Of a stretch of DNA of 53,937 nt, positions 7,625-16,537 are shown in pieces. The first letter of the stretch is position 1. Every line of letters starts with the position of its first letter. Both the position numbers and the translations under genes were made by a program. This stretch comes from an uncultured Oscillibacter sp. (lineage in GTDB: Bacteria > Bacillota > Clostridia > Oscillospirales > Oscillospiraceae), in the NCBI GenBank assembly GCA_950097265.1, contig CATNDJ010000004.1:1-53937 (forward strand), read 5' to 3'. The notes beneath the pieces were generated by a model. That model was not told where the DNA came from. It searched no databases and saw only the letters and a list, made by a program, of their open reading frames with translations.

Positions 7625-9037
7625 TCAAACCCCGTCCTTCGCCTGGAAGACCGCCTTCATGCCCTTGTAGGTCTCGTAGCAGTCCAGCTTGGCCACCGTC
7701 TCGAAGGGAGCGTGCATGCTCAGCACCGGGACCCCCGCGTCCAGGGTGCTGATGTTCCGGTTGGCCATATACATGGCCACGGTGCCGCCGCCGCCGGCGT
7801 CCACCTTGCCCAGCTCCGAGATCTGCCAGATCACCCCCGCCCCGTCGAAGAGCCGCCGGACGTAGGCCACGGTCTCCGCATCCGCGTCGGAGGCCCCGGA
7901 CTTGCCCCGGGCCCCGGTGTATTTGCAAAGACCCACGCCGTAGTTCATCTGAGACTCGTTCCGCTTCTCAAACACGTCGGGATAGTTGGGGTCGTAGGCC
8001 GCCGTCACGTCGGCGCTGAGGCAGAAGGACTTGGCGAAGCAGGCCCGGAGAGTCCCGCCCTGGGCGGCGCACAGGTCCTCGATGAAGGTATCGAAGGCGG
8101 CGGACTGCATGCCCGTCACGCCGTCGGAGCCGATCTCCTCCTTGTCCGCCAGGATGCACACGGCGGTTCTCGCCGGGGTTTCCTCCAGGTCCAGCAGGGC
8201 CTTCAGGGCGGCGTAGGCGCAGACCCGGTCGTCGTGGCCGTAGGCCCCGATCATGGAGCGGTCCAGACCGATGTCGCAGGCCTTCACCGCCGGGACGGCC
8301 TCCAGCTCGGCGGAGCTGAGGTCGTCCTCCGCCATGCCGTATTTCTCGTGGAGCAGCTTCATGACGGCCAGCTTTACCCGGCCGGACTCCTCCTCCCCGC
8401 CGATGGGCTCGCTGCCCAGCAGCAGGTTCAGCGTCTCGCCGGGGACAGCCTCCGCCAGGGGCTTCTTGTTCTGGGCGGCCCCCAGGTGGGGCAGCAGATC
8501 CGTGATGACCAGCCGGGGCTCCCCCTCCTCCTCGCCGACGCGGACGGTGACGCGGGTCCCGTCCTTCAAAATCACCACGCCGTGGAGGGCCAGAGGGATG
8601 GTGACCCACTGATATTTCCGGATGCCGCCGTAATAATGGGTCTTGAAATAGGCCAGCTCGCTGTCCTCATAGAGAGGATTGGGCTTCAAATCCAGCCGGG
8701 GAGAGTCGATGTGAGCCGCCGCCAGCTGGATGCCTTCCGAGAGGGGCTTCTGCCCCACGCGGGCCAGCATGACGGCCTTGCCCCGGTTGCAGGCGTAGAA
8801 CTTATCCCCGGGATTCACCGCCGTCCCCGCCTCATAGGGCCGGTAGCCGGCGGCCTCCGCCAGGCGGACGGCCTCCGCGGCGCAGAGGCGCTCCGTCTTG
8901 CTCACATCCAGAAAGCGCTTATAGCCGGCGCAGTAGTCCTCCATCGCCTTCCGGTCCTCTTCGGTGAGAAGATCGTAGCCGTTCTTCTTGGTCGAGAGGA
9001 GCTGCTTCTTCAGCTCCTTGTATTCGGATTTTTCCAT
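7625..9037 (-). CDS. M18-family zinc aminopeptidase
   Basis: The 470-residue product is a cytosolic M18 aminopeptidase, a dodecameric metalloenzyme that removes N-terminal, often acidic, residues from peptides. Seen motifs: AAHIDSPRLDLKP with metal ligand His109, YGHDDRVC (Asp269/270), DKEEIGSDG (catalytic Glu300 and ligand Glu301), LSADV (Asp343) and SMHAPFE (His442). Length is normal for the family. It is the last gene of the leftward cluster, 22 bp after the Sua5-CoaE fusion, with TAGGAGG as ribosome site. Role in peptide turnover is inferred from family. Confidence 0.93.
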   Translation of the reverse strand: MEKSEYKELKKQLLSTKKNGYDLLTEEDRKAMEDYCAGYKRFLDVSKTERLCAAEAVRLAEAAGYRPYEAGTAVNPGDKFYACNRGKAVMLARVGQKPLSEGIQLAAAHIDSPRLDLKPNPLYEDSELAYFKTHYYGGIRKYQWVTIPLALHGVVILKDGTRVTVRVGEEEGEPRLVITDLLPHLGAAQNKKPLAEAVPGETLNLLLGSEPIGGEEESGRVKLAVMKLLHEKYGMAEDDLSSAELEAVPAVKACDIGLDRSMIGAYGHDDRVCAYAALKALLDLEETPARTAVCILADKEEIGSDGVTGMQSAAFDTFIEDLCAAQGGTLRACFAKSFCLSADVTAAYDPNYPDVFEKRNESQMNYGVGLCKYTGARGKSGASDADAETVAYVRRLFDGAGVIWQISELGKVDAGGGGTVAMYMANRNISTLDAGVPVLSMHAPFETVAKLDCYETYKGMKAVFQAKDGV

Positions 9038-9059
9038 AGTAAGATGTTACCTCCTAATA

Positions 9060-10721
9060 TTACCCATGCCTTTTCTCCTCCTGGACGGCCTCCACCAGGC
9101 GCTCGAAGAACAGGTAGGCGTCCCGGCGGAACTCCTCCGGGGACTCCGTGGCGTTGTTCAGCTCACAGTCGCACTTGCCCCGGTAATACTCGTCCTGCTT
9201 CTGCGCGCCGATGCGCAGGCGGGCGTATTGCTCCGTAATGTGGTCCCGGGCCATGATGCGCTTCACCCGCAGCTCCGTGGGGGCCGTCACCGCCACCGTG
9301 CGGTCGCAGAGGCGGTCCAGGCCGCTCTCGAAGAGGTTGATGGCGTCCAGGGCGCAGAGCCCGTCGGCGGCCTCCACCATGGTCTCCAGCTCCGGCAGGA
9401 GAAAGCGGTAGACGATGGCGTTTAACTGGTCCAGCCGGTCCCGCTTGGCAAAGACCTCCTGCCCCAGCTTCTTCCGGTTCAGCCTGCCCTCGGCGGTGAA
9501 AACCCCGGGGAAGCGCACATTGATGGCATTTTTGAAGTCCTCGCTCTCCTCCAGCACCTGGTGATAGACCGCGTCGCAGTCGATGACAACCCCTCCCAAG
9601 TCCCGGATAGCCTGAAGGGCGCTGCTCTTCCCCGCGCCGGTGCCTCCCGTGATTCCCAGAATGATCCGCTGGCTGTCCGCGTTGACGATGTGGAAGCCCG
9701 CCGCCTTTTTCAGCCGGTTCCCAATGGCCAGGCCCAGGCCCCGGTTGTCCGGGCACTGGGCGAAAATCTCCGTCACCTCGCTGCTGTCGAAGCTCCGCAG
9801 GGCCTCGAAGACCCGCTGGGCCTGGACCAGCTTGTCGCTGCATGGGCCCAGGGAGCGGACCACCTGCTGGGGGAAGAGGTGGGCGTACTCCTCAAAGCAG
9901 ATGACGCCGGCGGTGGGGCCCGCCTGCTCCGCGATCTTCCGGGCGGAGTTCATGGGGGAGCCGGTGACCACCGTCACCGAGGCTTTAGGGGCGTAGTGGC
10001 GGTACTTCATCCCCGGGGCGCCGGGGCGCTCCTCCGGCCGGAGGGAGGAAACCACGGCCCGGTCCACGTCCACGTGGCCGATGAGCCGCTCGATGTCCTC
10101 CACAGGCAGCCCGCCGGGGCGGAGGAGCCGGGGGGGCTCCCGGGTCAGGTCCAGCACGGTGGACTCCACGCCCACGGCGCAGGGCCCGCCGTCCACCACC
10201 ATGTCCACCCGGCCTCCCACGTCCTCCAGCACGTCCTGGGCCGTGGTGCAGCTGGGGCGGCCGGAGGTGTTGGCACTGGGCGCGGCGATGGCCATGCCGG
10301 CCTCCCGGATGATGGCCAGGGTTACCGGGTGGTTGGGGCAGCGAACACCCACGGTGTTCAGCCCCGCCGTGGTCTCGTTGGGAACCGTGGGCTGGCGCTT
10401 TAAAATCATGGTCAGGGGCCCCGGCCAGAACTTCCGCGCCAGGGTATAGGCCACCGGGGGAATGTCCGCGCAGTACCGGGGCAGCCACTGGGCCCCGGTG
10501 ACGTGGAGAATCAGGGGGTTGTCCTGGGGCCTCCCCTTCACCTCGAAAATGCGCCGGACGGCGGCGGGGTTGGTCCCGTCGGCCCCCAGACCGTACACCG
10601 TCTCCGTGGGGATGCCCACCAGCCCCCCCTCCCGGAGAATCTTGGCGGCGGCGGAGATCTTGTCCTCAATCTCCTTCTGCTGTCCCTTGGTGTCCCGCAA
10701 GTCGTAATAAATCGTCTGCAT
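9060..10721 (-). CDS. Fusion of threonylcarbamoyl-AMP synthase (Sua5) and dephospho-CoA kinase (CoaE)
   Basis: One 553-residue frame carries two enzymes. Residues 1-347 are a full Sua5: the YrdC domain (IPTETVYGLGADG, VKGRPQDNPL, APSANTSGRPS), the GMKYRHYAP linker (237-245) and the Sua5 C-terminal domain ending AIGNRLKKAAG. Sua5 makes threonylcarbamoyl-AMP for t6A modification of ANN-decoding tRNAs. Residues about 352-553 are a full-length CoaE with P-loop GGTGAGKSS (359-367), DCDAVYH and a C-terminal helix; CoaE phosphorylates dephospho-CoA in the last step of CoA synthesis. The joint is direct, with no linker or stop, and both halves keep their key residues. Usually these are separate genes. 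It lies 72 bp after prfA, a common Sua5 neighbourhood; prmC, often between them, is missing. Confidence 0.9.
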   Translation of the reverse strand: MQTIYYDLRDTKGQQKEIEDKISAAAKILREGGLVGIPTETVYGLGADGTNPAAVRRIFEVKGRPQDNPLILHVTGAQWLPRYCADIPPVAYTLARKFWPGPLTMILKRQPTVPNETTAGLNTVGVRCPNHPVTLAIIREAGMAIAAPSANTSGRPSCTTAQDVLEDVGGRVDMVVDGGPCAVGVESTVLDLTREPPRLLRPGGLPVEDIERLIGHVDVDRAVVSSLRPEERPGAPGMKYRHYAPKASVTVVTGSPMNSARKIAEQAGPTAGVICFEEYAHLFPQQVVRSLGPCSDKLVQAQRVFEALRSFDSSEVTEIFAQCPDNRGLGLAIGNRLKKAAGFHIVNADSQRIILGITGGTGAGKSSALQAIRDLGGVVIDCDAVYHQVLEESEDFKNAINVRFPGVFTAEGRLNRKKLGQEVFAKRDRLDQLNAIVYRFLLPELETMVEAADGLCALDAINLFESGLDRLCDRTVAVTAPTELRVKRIMARDHITEQYARLRIGAQKQDEYYRGKCDCELNNATESPEEFRRDAYLFFERLVEAVQEEKRHG

Positions 10722-10793
10722 ATGCTTCGCCTCTATCTCTTCATCCGGGCTCCCGCCCGCTTTTTCATGCCGTAAAGCCTTCTTGCGGCCTCC

Positions 10794-11855
10794 TCACTCC
10801 CCGCCGCCCTTCAGCCGCCGGGCCTGGTCCGCCGCCGCCAGGGCGTCGATGATCTCGTCCAAGTCCCCGTTCAGCACCGCGTCCAGCCTGTGCACCGTCA
10901 GCCCGATGCGGTGTTCCACCACCTGGCTCTGGAGAAAGCGGTAGGTCCGTACCTTCTCGCTGCGCCACGCGCCGCCCACCTGGCTTTTCCGCTCTGAGGC
11001 GGCGGCGGCGTCCCGCTTCTCCCGCTCCTGCCGGTAGAGCCGGGAGCGGAGGACCCGCATGGCCTTATCCTTATTTTTGTACTGGCTCCGCTCGTCCTGG
11101 CAGGTCACCACCGTCCCCGTGGGCAGGTGGGTGACGCGGATGGCGGATTCCGTCTTGTTGACGTGCTGTCCCCCCGCGCCGGAGGAACGGTAGGTGTCGA
11201 TCTGGAGGTCCTTGGGGTCGATGGCCACGTCCACCTCCTCCGCCTCCGGCAGCACCGCCACCGTGGCGGTGCTGGTCTGGATGCGCCCGCTGGACTCCGT
11301 CTCCGGGACCCGCTTCACCTGGTGGACGCCGCTCTCGAATTTCAGGCGGGAGAACACGTCCTCTCCCTCCACCAAAACCACGGCCTCCTTCACGCCCCCC
11401 AGCTCCGTCTCATTGACGCTGAGGACCTCTGTCCGCCAGCCCCGGCGCTGGGCGTACATGGCGTACATCCTGAGGAGCTCCCCGGCGAACAGGGCCGCCT
11501 CCTCGCCGCCCACCCCGGCCCGGAGCTCCAGGACGGCGTTCCGCCCGTCGTTGGGGTCCCGGGGGAGGAGAAGCCGTTTCAGCCTCTCCCGGAGCTCCTC
11601 CGCCTCCGCCTTGGCGGCGGCGAGCTCCTCCTGGGCCAGGGCCTTCAGCTCCGGGTCCCGGAGTAGGGCTTCCGCCTCCTCCCGGCGGCGCTCCGCCGCC
11701 TCCAGGGCGCGGCCCGCCTCCACCACCGGGGCCAGCTCCTTCAGCTCCCGCTGAAGGGCCGCCAGCTTCCTCCCGTCGCCGTAGACGGCGGGGTCCGCCA
11801 GCCGGGCCTCCAGGTCCTCCCGCCGGACCGCCAGCTCTTTTAATCTCTCCAGCAT
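10794..11855 (-). CDS. prfA: Peptide chain release factor 1
   Basis: The 353-residue protein reads UAA and UAG stop codons and triggers release of the peptide. The GGQ loop is in [17 protein letters not shown]. The codon-recognition tripeptide is of the RF1 type (RVPETES, Pro-x-Thr) rather than the SPF of RF2. Start set at ATG 11855, preceded by GGGAGGGGCAGG; a TTG six codons earlier is less likely. The N-terminal part is a long charged helix region. It is inside the leftward cluster, 44 bp after the flavodoxin gene. Confidence 0.95.
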   Translation of the reverse strand: MLERLKELAVRREDLEARLADPAVYGDGRKLAALQRELKELAPVVEAGRALEAAERRREEAEALLRDPELKALAQEELAAAKAEAEELRERLKRLLLPRDPNDGRNAVLELRAGVGGEEAALFAGELLRMYAMYAQRRGWRTEVLSVNETELGGVKEAVVLVEGEDVFSRLKFESGVHQVKRVPETESSGRIQTSTATVAVLPEAEEVDVAIDPKDLQIDTYRSSGAGGQHVNKTESAIRVTHLPTGTVVTCQDERSQYKNKDKAMRVLRSRLYRQEREKRDAAAASERKSQVGGAWRSEKVRTYRFLQSQVVEHRIGLTVHRLDAVLNGDLDEIIDALAAADQARRLKGGGE

Positions 11856-11899
11856 CCTGCCCCTCCCAGACAAAGAATTTCGACGCTCTGAGGGGAGGC

Positions 11900-12397
11900 C
11901 TACCGCCCGGTGCTCTGCAAAAACTCCTGGGTCTGGCGGAGGAACTCCTCCTGCCAGAAGGCGTAGCCCACGGAGCCGCTCCGCAGGGACACCGCCGTCC
12001 GGTGGCCGCAGGGGACGTAAGCGTCCATCTGCTCGAAAATCTCCTCGTTCTTATCCTCACAGCCCCGGGTCAGCACATAGGAGGCGTTGCGGATATGTTT
12101 CCCATTTTCCTTTAAAAAACTCCGCACCACGGAGCTGCACCGCCCCGCCCACACCGGGGTCCCCACCACCACCAGCCGGTAGTCCGTCAGGGGAAACCGG
12201 GCGGAGCACTTCACCGGGGGCAGGGTCCGGCGCATGGCGTCCACGCCGCACCGGAGCCAGCCGCCCCAGCCGCTGCGGTCCACATTGTCCTGGAGCTCCA
12301 CCAGCTCCGCCCCCAGGGCTCTGGCGATCTCTTCCATGGCCGTCCGCGTATTCCCCGTCCGGGAGTAGTACACGCACAGCACGTTGTTCCATGCCAC
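11900..12397 (-). CDS. Flavodoxin-family protein
   Basis: A 165-residue flavodoxin-like protein. The N-terminal [20 protein letters not shown] holds the FMN phosphate-binding loop (SRTGNT), and [20 protein letters not shown] fits the second flavin loop. It probably carries electrons or acts as a small FMN reductase; no partner is encoded next to it. Two Cys-containing stretches (GCED, PCGH) are of unknown meaning. Gap to the gene before it is 28 bp, so it is probably co-transcribed with it. Confidence 0.85.
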   Translation of the reverse strand: MAWNNVLCVYYSRTGNTRTAMEEIARALGAELVELQDNVDRSGWGGWLRCGVDAMRRTLPPVKCSARFPLTDYRLVVVGTPVWAGRCSSVVRSFLKENGKHIRNASYVLTRGCEDKNEEIFEQMDAYVPCGHRTAVSLRSGSVGYAFWQEEFLRQTQEFLQSTGR

Positions 12398-12425
12398 TTG
12401 GCGTTCATCTCCTTTGGTCCGTATA

Positions 12426-13187
12426 TCAGTCGAACAATGCCGTTTTCACCACGGCGAAGGCCTCTCGCAAATAGTAGTTGGCGGTGAGCCACCACCAGGG
12501 CAGCTCCGCCGGGACGTCAACGATGTTCAGCCCCTGCTTCTGGGCGATCATGTGGGCCCGGAAGCAGTGGAAATCGTTGGTCACCACGGCGATCACCGCC
12601 GTCTCCGTGTCCAGGCCGCGCTCCTCCAGCAGCGCCTTGGAAAAGGCGAAGTTTTGAGCCGTGTTGGCGGACCGCTCCTCCAGGAGAAAGCGGGCGTTCT
12701 CCGCCCCGTCCTCTCCCCCAAGCGCCCGGCGCATGGCCTCCGCCTCGGTAATCCGCTCCCCGGGGCCCTGACCGCCGGAGAGGACCACCGGGACCTCCGG
12801 GTGTTTTTCCAGATAGTCCTCCGCCGCCCGGATGCGGCTCCACAACGCCGCGGAGGGAGTCTCGCCGTTGACCCCGGCCCCCAGGACGATGACCGCGTCC
12901 ACGGGAACTCCGGAGTTGTCCGCCTCTCCCCGGAAGACAACGGCGGCCTCGATGCCCGCAAGGCACACGACGCCAAGGCCCGCTCCCGCGAGAAAAACGC
13001 GGTAACAGATCTTCCCCGTCCGGGACTTTTTTCCCCAGTGGCAAAGAAGCAGCCCGCAATACCAAACCGCCAAAATGCCTAGGAAAAGATACCCGGTAAA
13101 GCGCATTCCGTTGGGAATCAATACCAGCGCCAGCCCTGCACAGGCCAATAGCAGCCGTCCAATCCGGCAAAGCCGTTTTGCCGTCAT
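12426..13187 (-). CDS. YdcF/SanA-like DUF218 membrane protein
   Basis: The 253-residue protein has two or three hydrophobic segments at the N-terminus (about 8-30, 31-50, 62-82) and then a DUF218 domain: VDAVIVLGAGVNGETPS, VVLSGGQGPGERITEAEAM, ERSANTAQNFAFSK and VVTNDFHCFRAHMIA. Relatives such as ElyC and SanA are tied to envelope integrity, and others to polysaccharide or vancomycin sensitivity, but the reaction is not established. Its ATG overlaps the stop of the ABC-F gene (ATGA), so the two are coupled in translation. Position after murF and ddl agrees with an envelope role; that is inference. Confidence 0.85.
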   Translation of the reverse strand: MTAKRLCRIGRLLLACAGLALVLIPNGMRFTGYLFLGILAVWYCGLLLCHWGKKSRTGKICYRVFLAGAGLGVVCLAGIEAAVVFRGEADNSGVPVDAVIVLGAGVNGETPSAALWSRIRAAEDYLEKHPEVPVVLSGGQGPGERITEAEAMRRALGGEDGAENARFLLEERSANTAQNFAFSKALLEERGLDTETAVIAVVTNDFHCFRAHMIAQKQGLNIVDVPAELPWWWLTANYYLREAFAVVKTALFD

Positions 13188-15082
13188 GCCTCCCCGGCCT
13201 CCTCGCTGAGCTGCTCCCAGCGCTCGTAGAGGGCGTCCAGGTCCCCCTGGGCGGCCTCCCGCTCCGCCGTCAGCTCCGTCAGCTTTTCGTAGTCGCAGGC
13301 CGCGGCCTCCATGTCCGCCTCCAGGGCGGAAATCCGCTCCTCCGCCCTGGCGATGTCCCGCTCACAGATGGTCAGCTGCCGCCGGGCGTTCTGCTGGGCC
13401 CGGTTTCCCCGGGCGGGGCGCTCGGCCTTCTCCTTCCGGGGCTGCGGCGGCCCGGCTTTCGCCGCCTCCTCCTGGGCCTTCATCTGCCGGTACTGGGCGA
13501 AGCCGCAGGGGTAGTCCGTAATCGTTCCGTCCGCCAGCTCCCAGATCCGGGTGGCGAAGCGGTTGATGAAATAGCGGTCGTGGCTGACAAACAGCAGCGT
13601 CCCGTCGTAGGACTCCACCGCCTCCTCGATCCACTCCCGGGAGGCGATGTCCAGATGGTTGGTGGGCTCGTCCAAAATGAGGAAGTTGATCTCCCCATCC
13701 ATCAGCATGCACAGCCGGAGGCGGCTCTGCTCCCCGCCGGAGAGCACCGACACGGGCTTGAACACGTCCTCCCCCCGGAAGTCATAGGACGCCAGGCGGT
13801 TTCGGGCGCTCTGGGCGGAGAGGCCCCGTTTCGAGGCCATCATATTCTCCACCAGATTCCAGTCCGGGTGGTCGAAATGAATGATCTGGGGCAGGTACGC
13901 GGGCTTCGCCTGGGGGCCCAGCTTGATCCGGCCCTCGTCGGGGTACAGCTCCCCCATGATCATTTTAATCAGGGTGGACTTCCCCGTCCCGTTGTCCCCA
14001 ATGAGGGCGATGCGCTCGCCCCCCTCCACCTTCAGGGTGATGCCGTCAAACAGGCGCTTGTCCCCATAGGACTTGGCCACGTTCCGGACGCCCAGCATCT
14101 CGTCCCCGTGGAACTCGGCGGTGGAGAACCGGGCGTCCATTTTCCGGGCCTTGGTGGGCTTGGAGGTGGTGCGCATCCGCTCGATGCGCCGCTCGATGTT
14201 GATGGCCCGGCGGTAGGTCTTGTCCATGCCCATGAAAGCCCAGACCCGCAGCTGCTCCGCCGCCTTTTCCAGCTGCTGGATTTTCGCCTGCTCCTTCTGG
14301 TACTGCTTCAGCCGTTCCTGATAGCGGCGCTCCTTCTCCACAGCGTAAAAGCTGTAGTTCCCGCTGTAGAACTCCGCCTTCCCGTCCTCGATCTCGATGA
14401 CCCGGGTCACCACCCGGTCCAGAAAATAGCGGTCGTGGGAGATGGCCAGCACGGTGCCCCGGAAGCCCCGAATATACTCCTCCAGCCACTCCGTGGCGTG
14501 GAGGTCCAGGTGGTTCGTGGGCTCGTCCAGCAGCAAAATATCCGTGTCCTCCAGGATGAGGCGGCCCAGGTTCACCCGGGTCTTCTCCCCGCCGGAGAGG
14601 CTGTCGAAGAGCTGCTCCCGCTGCTCCGGGGAGATGGAGAGGCCGTTGGCGATTTTATTCACCGCCACGTCGGTGTCATAGCCCCCGAAGACCTCGAACC
14701 GCTCGGCCAGGGACCCGTAGCGCCGCAGCAGCGCCGGGTCGGTTTCCCCCGCCGCCATGCGGCCCTCCAGGGCCTCCATCTCCTTTGCCAGGCTCTCCAG
14801 CCGGGCAAAGGCGGAGCGGAGCACGTCTTCCACGGTGTACCCCGCCGGGTACACGGGAATCTGGGAGATGAGGCCCAGCCGGTGGCCCGAGGCGATGGAG
14901 ACCTGGCCCTCGTCGTGGTCCAGCTCTCCCGTCAATATGCGAAACAGGGTGGTTTTGCCCGCGCCGTTCCGGCCCAGCAGGCCCACCCGCTCCCCCTGGT
15001 CAATCTGGAAGGTCAGGCCGTCCAGGACATTGTGCCCCACCTCGAAGGACTTGACCAGGGAGCTGATCTGTATCTCAATCAT
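13184..15082 (-). CDS. ABC-F family ATP-binding protein
   Basis: The 632 residues form two ABC ATPase domains on one chain with no membrane segment, the mark of ABC-F ribosome-associated factors. Domain 1 has Walker A GRNGAGKT (37-44) and signature LSGGEKTR; domain 2 has GDNGTGKS and LSGGEQSR. A charged linker (about 235-320) would reach the ribosomal P site. The C-terminal end (about 530-632) is a Lys/Glu/Ala-rich coiled coil as in Uup. Such proteins adjust translation or protect from antibiotics; which one applies here cannot be told. 25 bp downstream of murF and overlapping the YdcF-like gene. Confidence 0.92.
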   Translation of the reverse strand: MIEIQISSLVKSFEVGHNVLDGLTFQIDQGERVGLLGRNGAGKTTLFRILTGELDHDEGQVSIASGHRLGLISQIPVYPAGYTVEDVLRSAFARLESLAKEMEALEGRMAAGETDPALLRRYGSLAERFEVFGGYDTDVAVNKIANGLSISPEQREQLFDSLSGGEKTRVNLGRLILEDTDILLLDEPTNHLDLHATEWLEEYIRGFRGTVLAISHDRYFLDRVVTRVIEIEDGKAEFYSGNYSFYAVEKERRYQERLKQYQKEQAKIQQLEKAAEQLRVWAFMGMDKTYRRAINIERRIERMRTTSKPTKARKMDARFSTAEFHGDEMLGVRNVAKSYGDKRLFDGITLKVEGGERIALIGDNGTGKSTLIKMIMGELYPDEGRIKLGPQAKPAYLPQIIHFDHPDWNLVENMMASKRGLSAQSARNRLASYDFRGEDVFKPVSVLSGGEQSRLRLCMLMDGEINFLILDEPTNHLDIASREWIEEAVESYDGTLLFVSHDRYFINRFATRIWELADGTITDYPCGFAQYRQMKAQEEAAKAGPPQPRKEKAERPARGNRAQQNARRQLTICERDIARAEERISALEADMEAAACDYEKLTELTAEREAAQGDLDALYERWEQLSEEAGEA

Positions 15083-15107
15083 AGCGTTTTGTCGTTCATT
15101 CTCCAGT

Positions 15108-16484
15108 TTACGTTTCCAAGAGCCGCTTCACCAGCCACTCGAATTTCATGGCGTGGGAGGCCTTCACCAGCATGACGGTGCCCACCGCCCCCAGCTGCCG
15201 CCGGAGCTCCGGCAGGGCCTCCTCCTTGGTGGGGAAATAGAGCACGGACCCGCCGCTGAAAGCCACGCCGTCGGCGATCTTTCCCGCCAGGGCCCCGCTG
15301 CCGATGGCGAACACCAGGTCCACGCCCAGCATGGCCGCCAGGGCCCCCATGTTGTAGTGAGCCCGGTTCCCGATGGCCCCCAGCTCCCCCATGTCTCCCA
15401 GGACGGCCACCCGCTTGTCGCAGTCCGTCCGGGCCAGGATCTCCAGGGCCGCCGCCACGGACTGGGGGTTGGCGTTGTAGCAGTCGTCCAGAAGCATCCG
15501 CCGCCCCGAGAGGCGGAGGACCCGCATCCGGCTCCCCGAGGGGACGTAGGAGGCGGCCCCCCGGGCAATCTCCTCCCGGCTCAGGCCCAGGGCCTCTCCC
15601 ACCGCCGCGGCGATGGCGGCGGCATAGGCCATGTGCTCCCCGGGGGCGGGAATGTCCAGCGGGTAGCGGTCCTTCTCCGTGACCACGGTGCAGCGGATGC
15701 CCTCCACACCGTGGTCGGCAATCTCCGTAATCCTGGCCTGACAGTGCCCCGACTTGCCGCAGCGCACGGTCCGGAAGGGAACCGCCACCGTGTCCAGCAA
15801 AGCGTCGTCCCCGTTCAGGACGGCCAGGCCCTCCTTTTTCAGGTGGGTGAAAATCTCGCACTTGGCCTTTAAGATGCCCTCCCGGCTGCCCAGGTTCTGG
15901 ATGTGGGCGTCTCCGACGTTGGAGATGACGGCGATATCCGGCCGCACCATCTCCGTGAGATACTCAATCTCCCCAAAGTGGTTCATGCCGGTCTCAATCA
16001 CCGCCGCCTGGTGCTCATGGGTCAGGCCCAGCAGGGTCAGGGGCGTTCCCACGTCGTTGTTATAGTTCTCCGGGGTCTTCCATACCTTGAGCTTTGCCCC
16101 CAGCACGGCGGCGATCATCTCCTTGGTGGTGGTCTTCCCCACGCTGCCGGTGACTTGAATCACCGGAATGGAAAACTGGTCCCGGTAAGCGGAAGCCAGG
16201 GCCCGGAGGGCCAGCCGGGTGTCCGGCACCTGAATGTAGAATTTATCCTCCCGGAGGGTTTCCGGCGCCCGGGCGCAGAGGCACCCTGCCGCGCCGGCGT
16301 CCAGGGCCGCGTCGATAAAGTCATGCCCGTCGAACCGCTCTCCCACCCAGGGCAGGAAGAGGCATCCCGGGGTCAGAGCGCGGCTGTCGGTGCAGACCGC
16401 GGCGGCGGCCGGGACGTTCTCTCCGGGGTTCAGCCACACGCCGTCCACGGCGGCGGCGATCTGACGGGCAGTCATGGGCTCCAT
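15108..16484 (-). CDS. murF: UDP-N-acetylmuramoyl-tripeptide--D-alanyl-D-alanine ligase
   Basis: MurF joins D-Ala-D-Ala to UDP-MurNAc-tripeptide with ATP, completing the cytoplasmic peptidoglycan precursor. The 458 residues show the Mur ligase order: substrate domain with CTDSRALTPG (31-40), P-loop VTGSVGKTTTKEM (111-123), the ETGMNHFGEI stretch, and DDCYNANPQSV near the C-terminal domain. It follows ddl by 53 bp, so the enzyme that makes the dipeptide and the one that uses it are co-encoded. ATG 16484 is 8 bases after GGGGAGG. A GC hairpin (about 16499-16516) sits just before this ribosome site and could influence its access. Confidence 0.95.
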   Translation of the reverse strand: MEPMTARQIAAAVDGVWLNPGENVPAAAAVCTDSRALTPGCLFLPWVGERFDGHDFIDAALDAGAAGCLCARAPETLREDKFYIQVPDTRLALRALASAYRDQFSIPVIQVTGSVGKTTTKEMIAAVLGAKLKVWKTPENYNNDVGTPLTLLGLTHEHQAAVIETGMNHFGEIEYLTEMVRPDIAVISNVGDAHIQNLGSREGILKAKCEIFTHLKKEGLAVLNGDDALLDTVAVPFRTVRCGKSGHCQARITEIADHGVEGIRCTVVTEKDRYPLDIPAPGEHMAYAAAIAAAVGEALGLSREEIARGAASYVPSGSRMRVLRLSGRRMLLDDCYNANPQSVAAALEILARTDCDKRVAVLGDMGELGAIGNRAHYNMGALAAMLGVDLVFAIGSGALAGKIADGVAFSGGSVLYFPTKEEALPELRRQLGAVGTVMLVKASHAMKFEWLVKRLLET

Positions 16485-16537
16485 TCCATCGTCCTCCCCG
16501 CGCCCCGAGGGGCGCGCTTTCTCTTTTTATTGATGTA

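Noticed and set aside
10794-11855. Release factor 2 (prfB) instead of RF1
   Set aside because: The tripeptide is PET (RF1 type), there is no SPF motif and no programmed frameshift site.
16499-16516. Terminator between ddl and murF
   Set aside because: The T run lies on the wrong side for leftward transcription, and the hairpin abuts the murF ribosome site; ddl and murF are probably co-transcribed.
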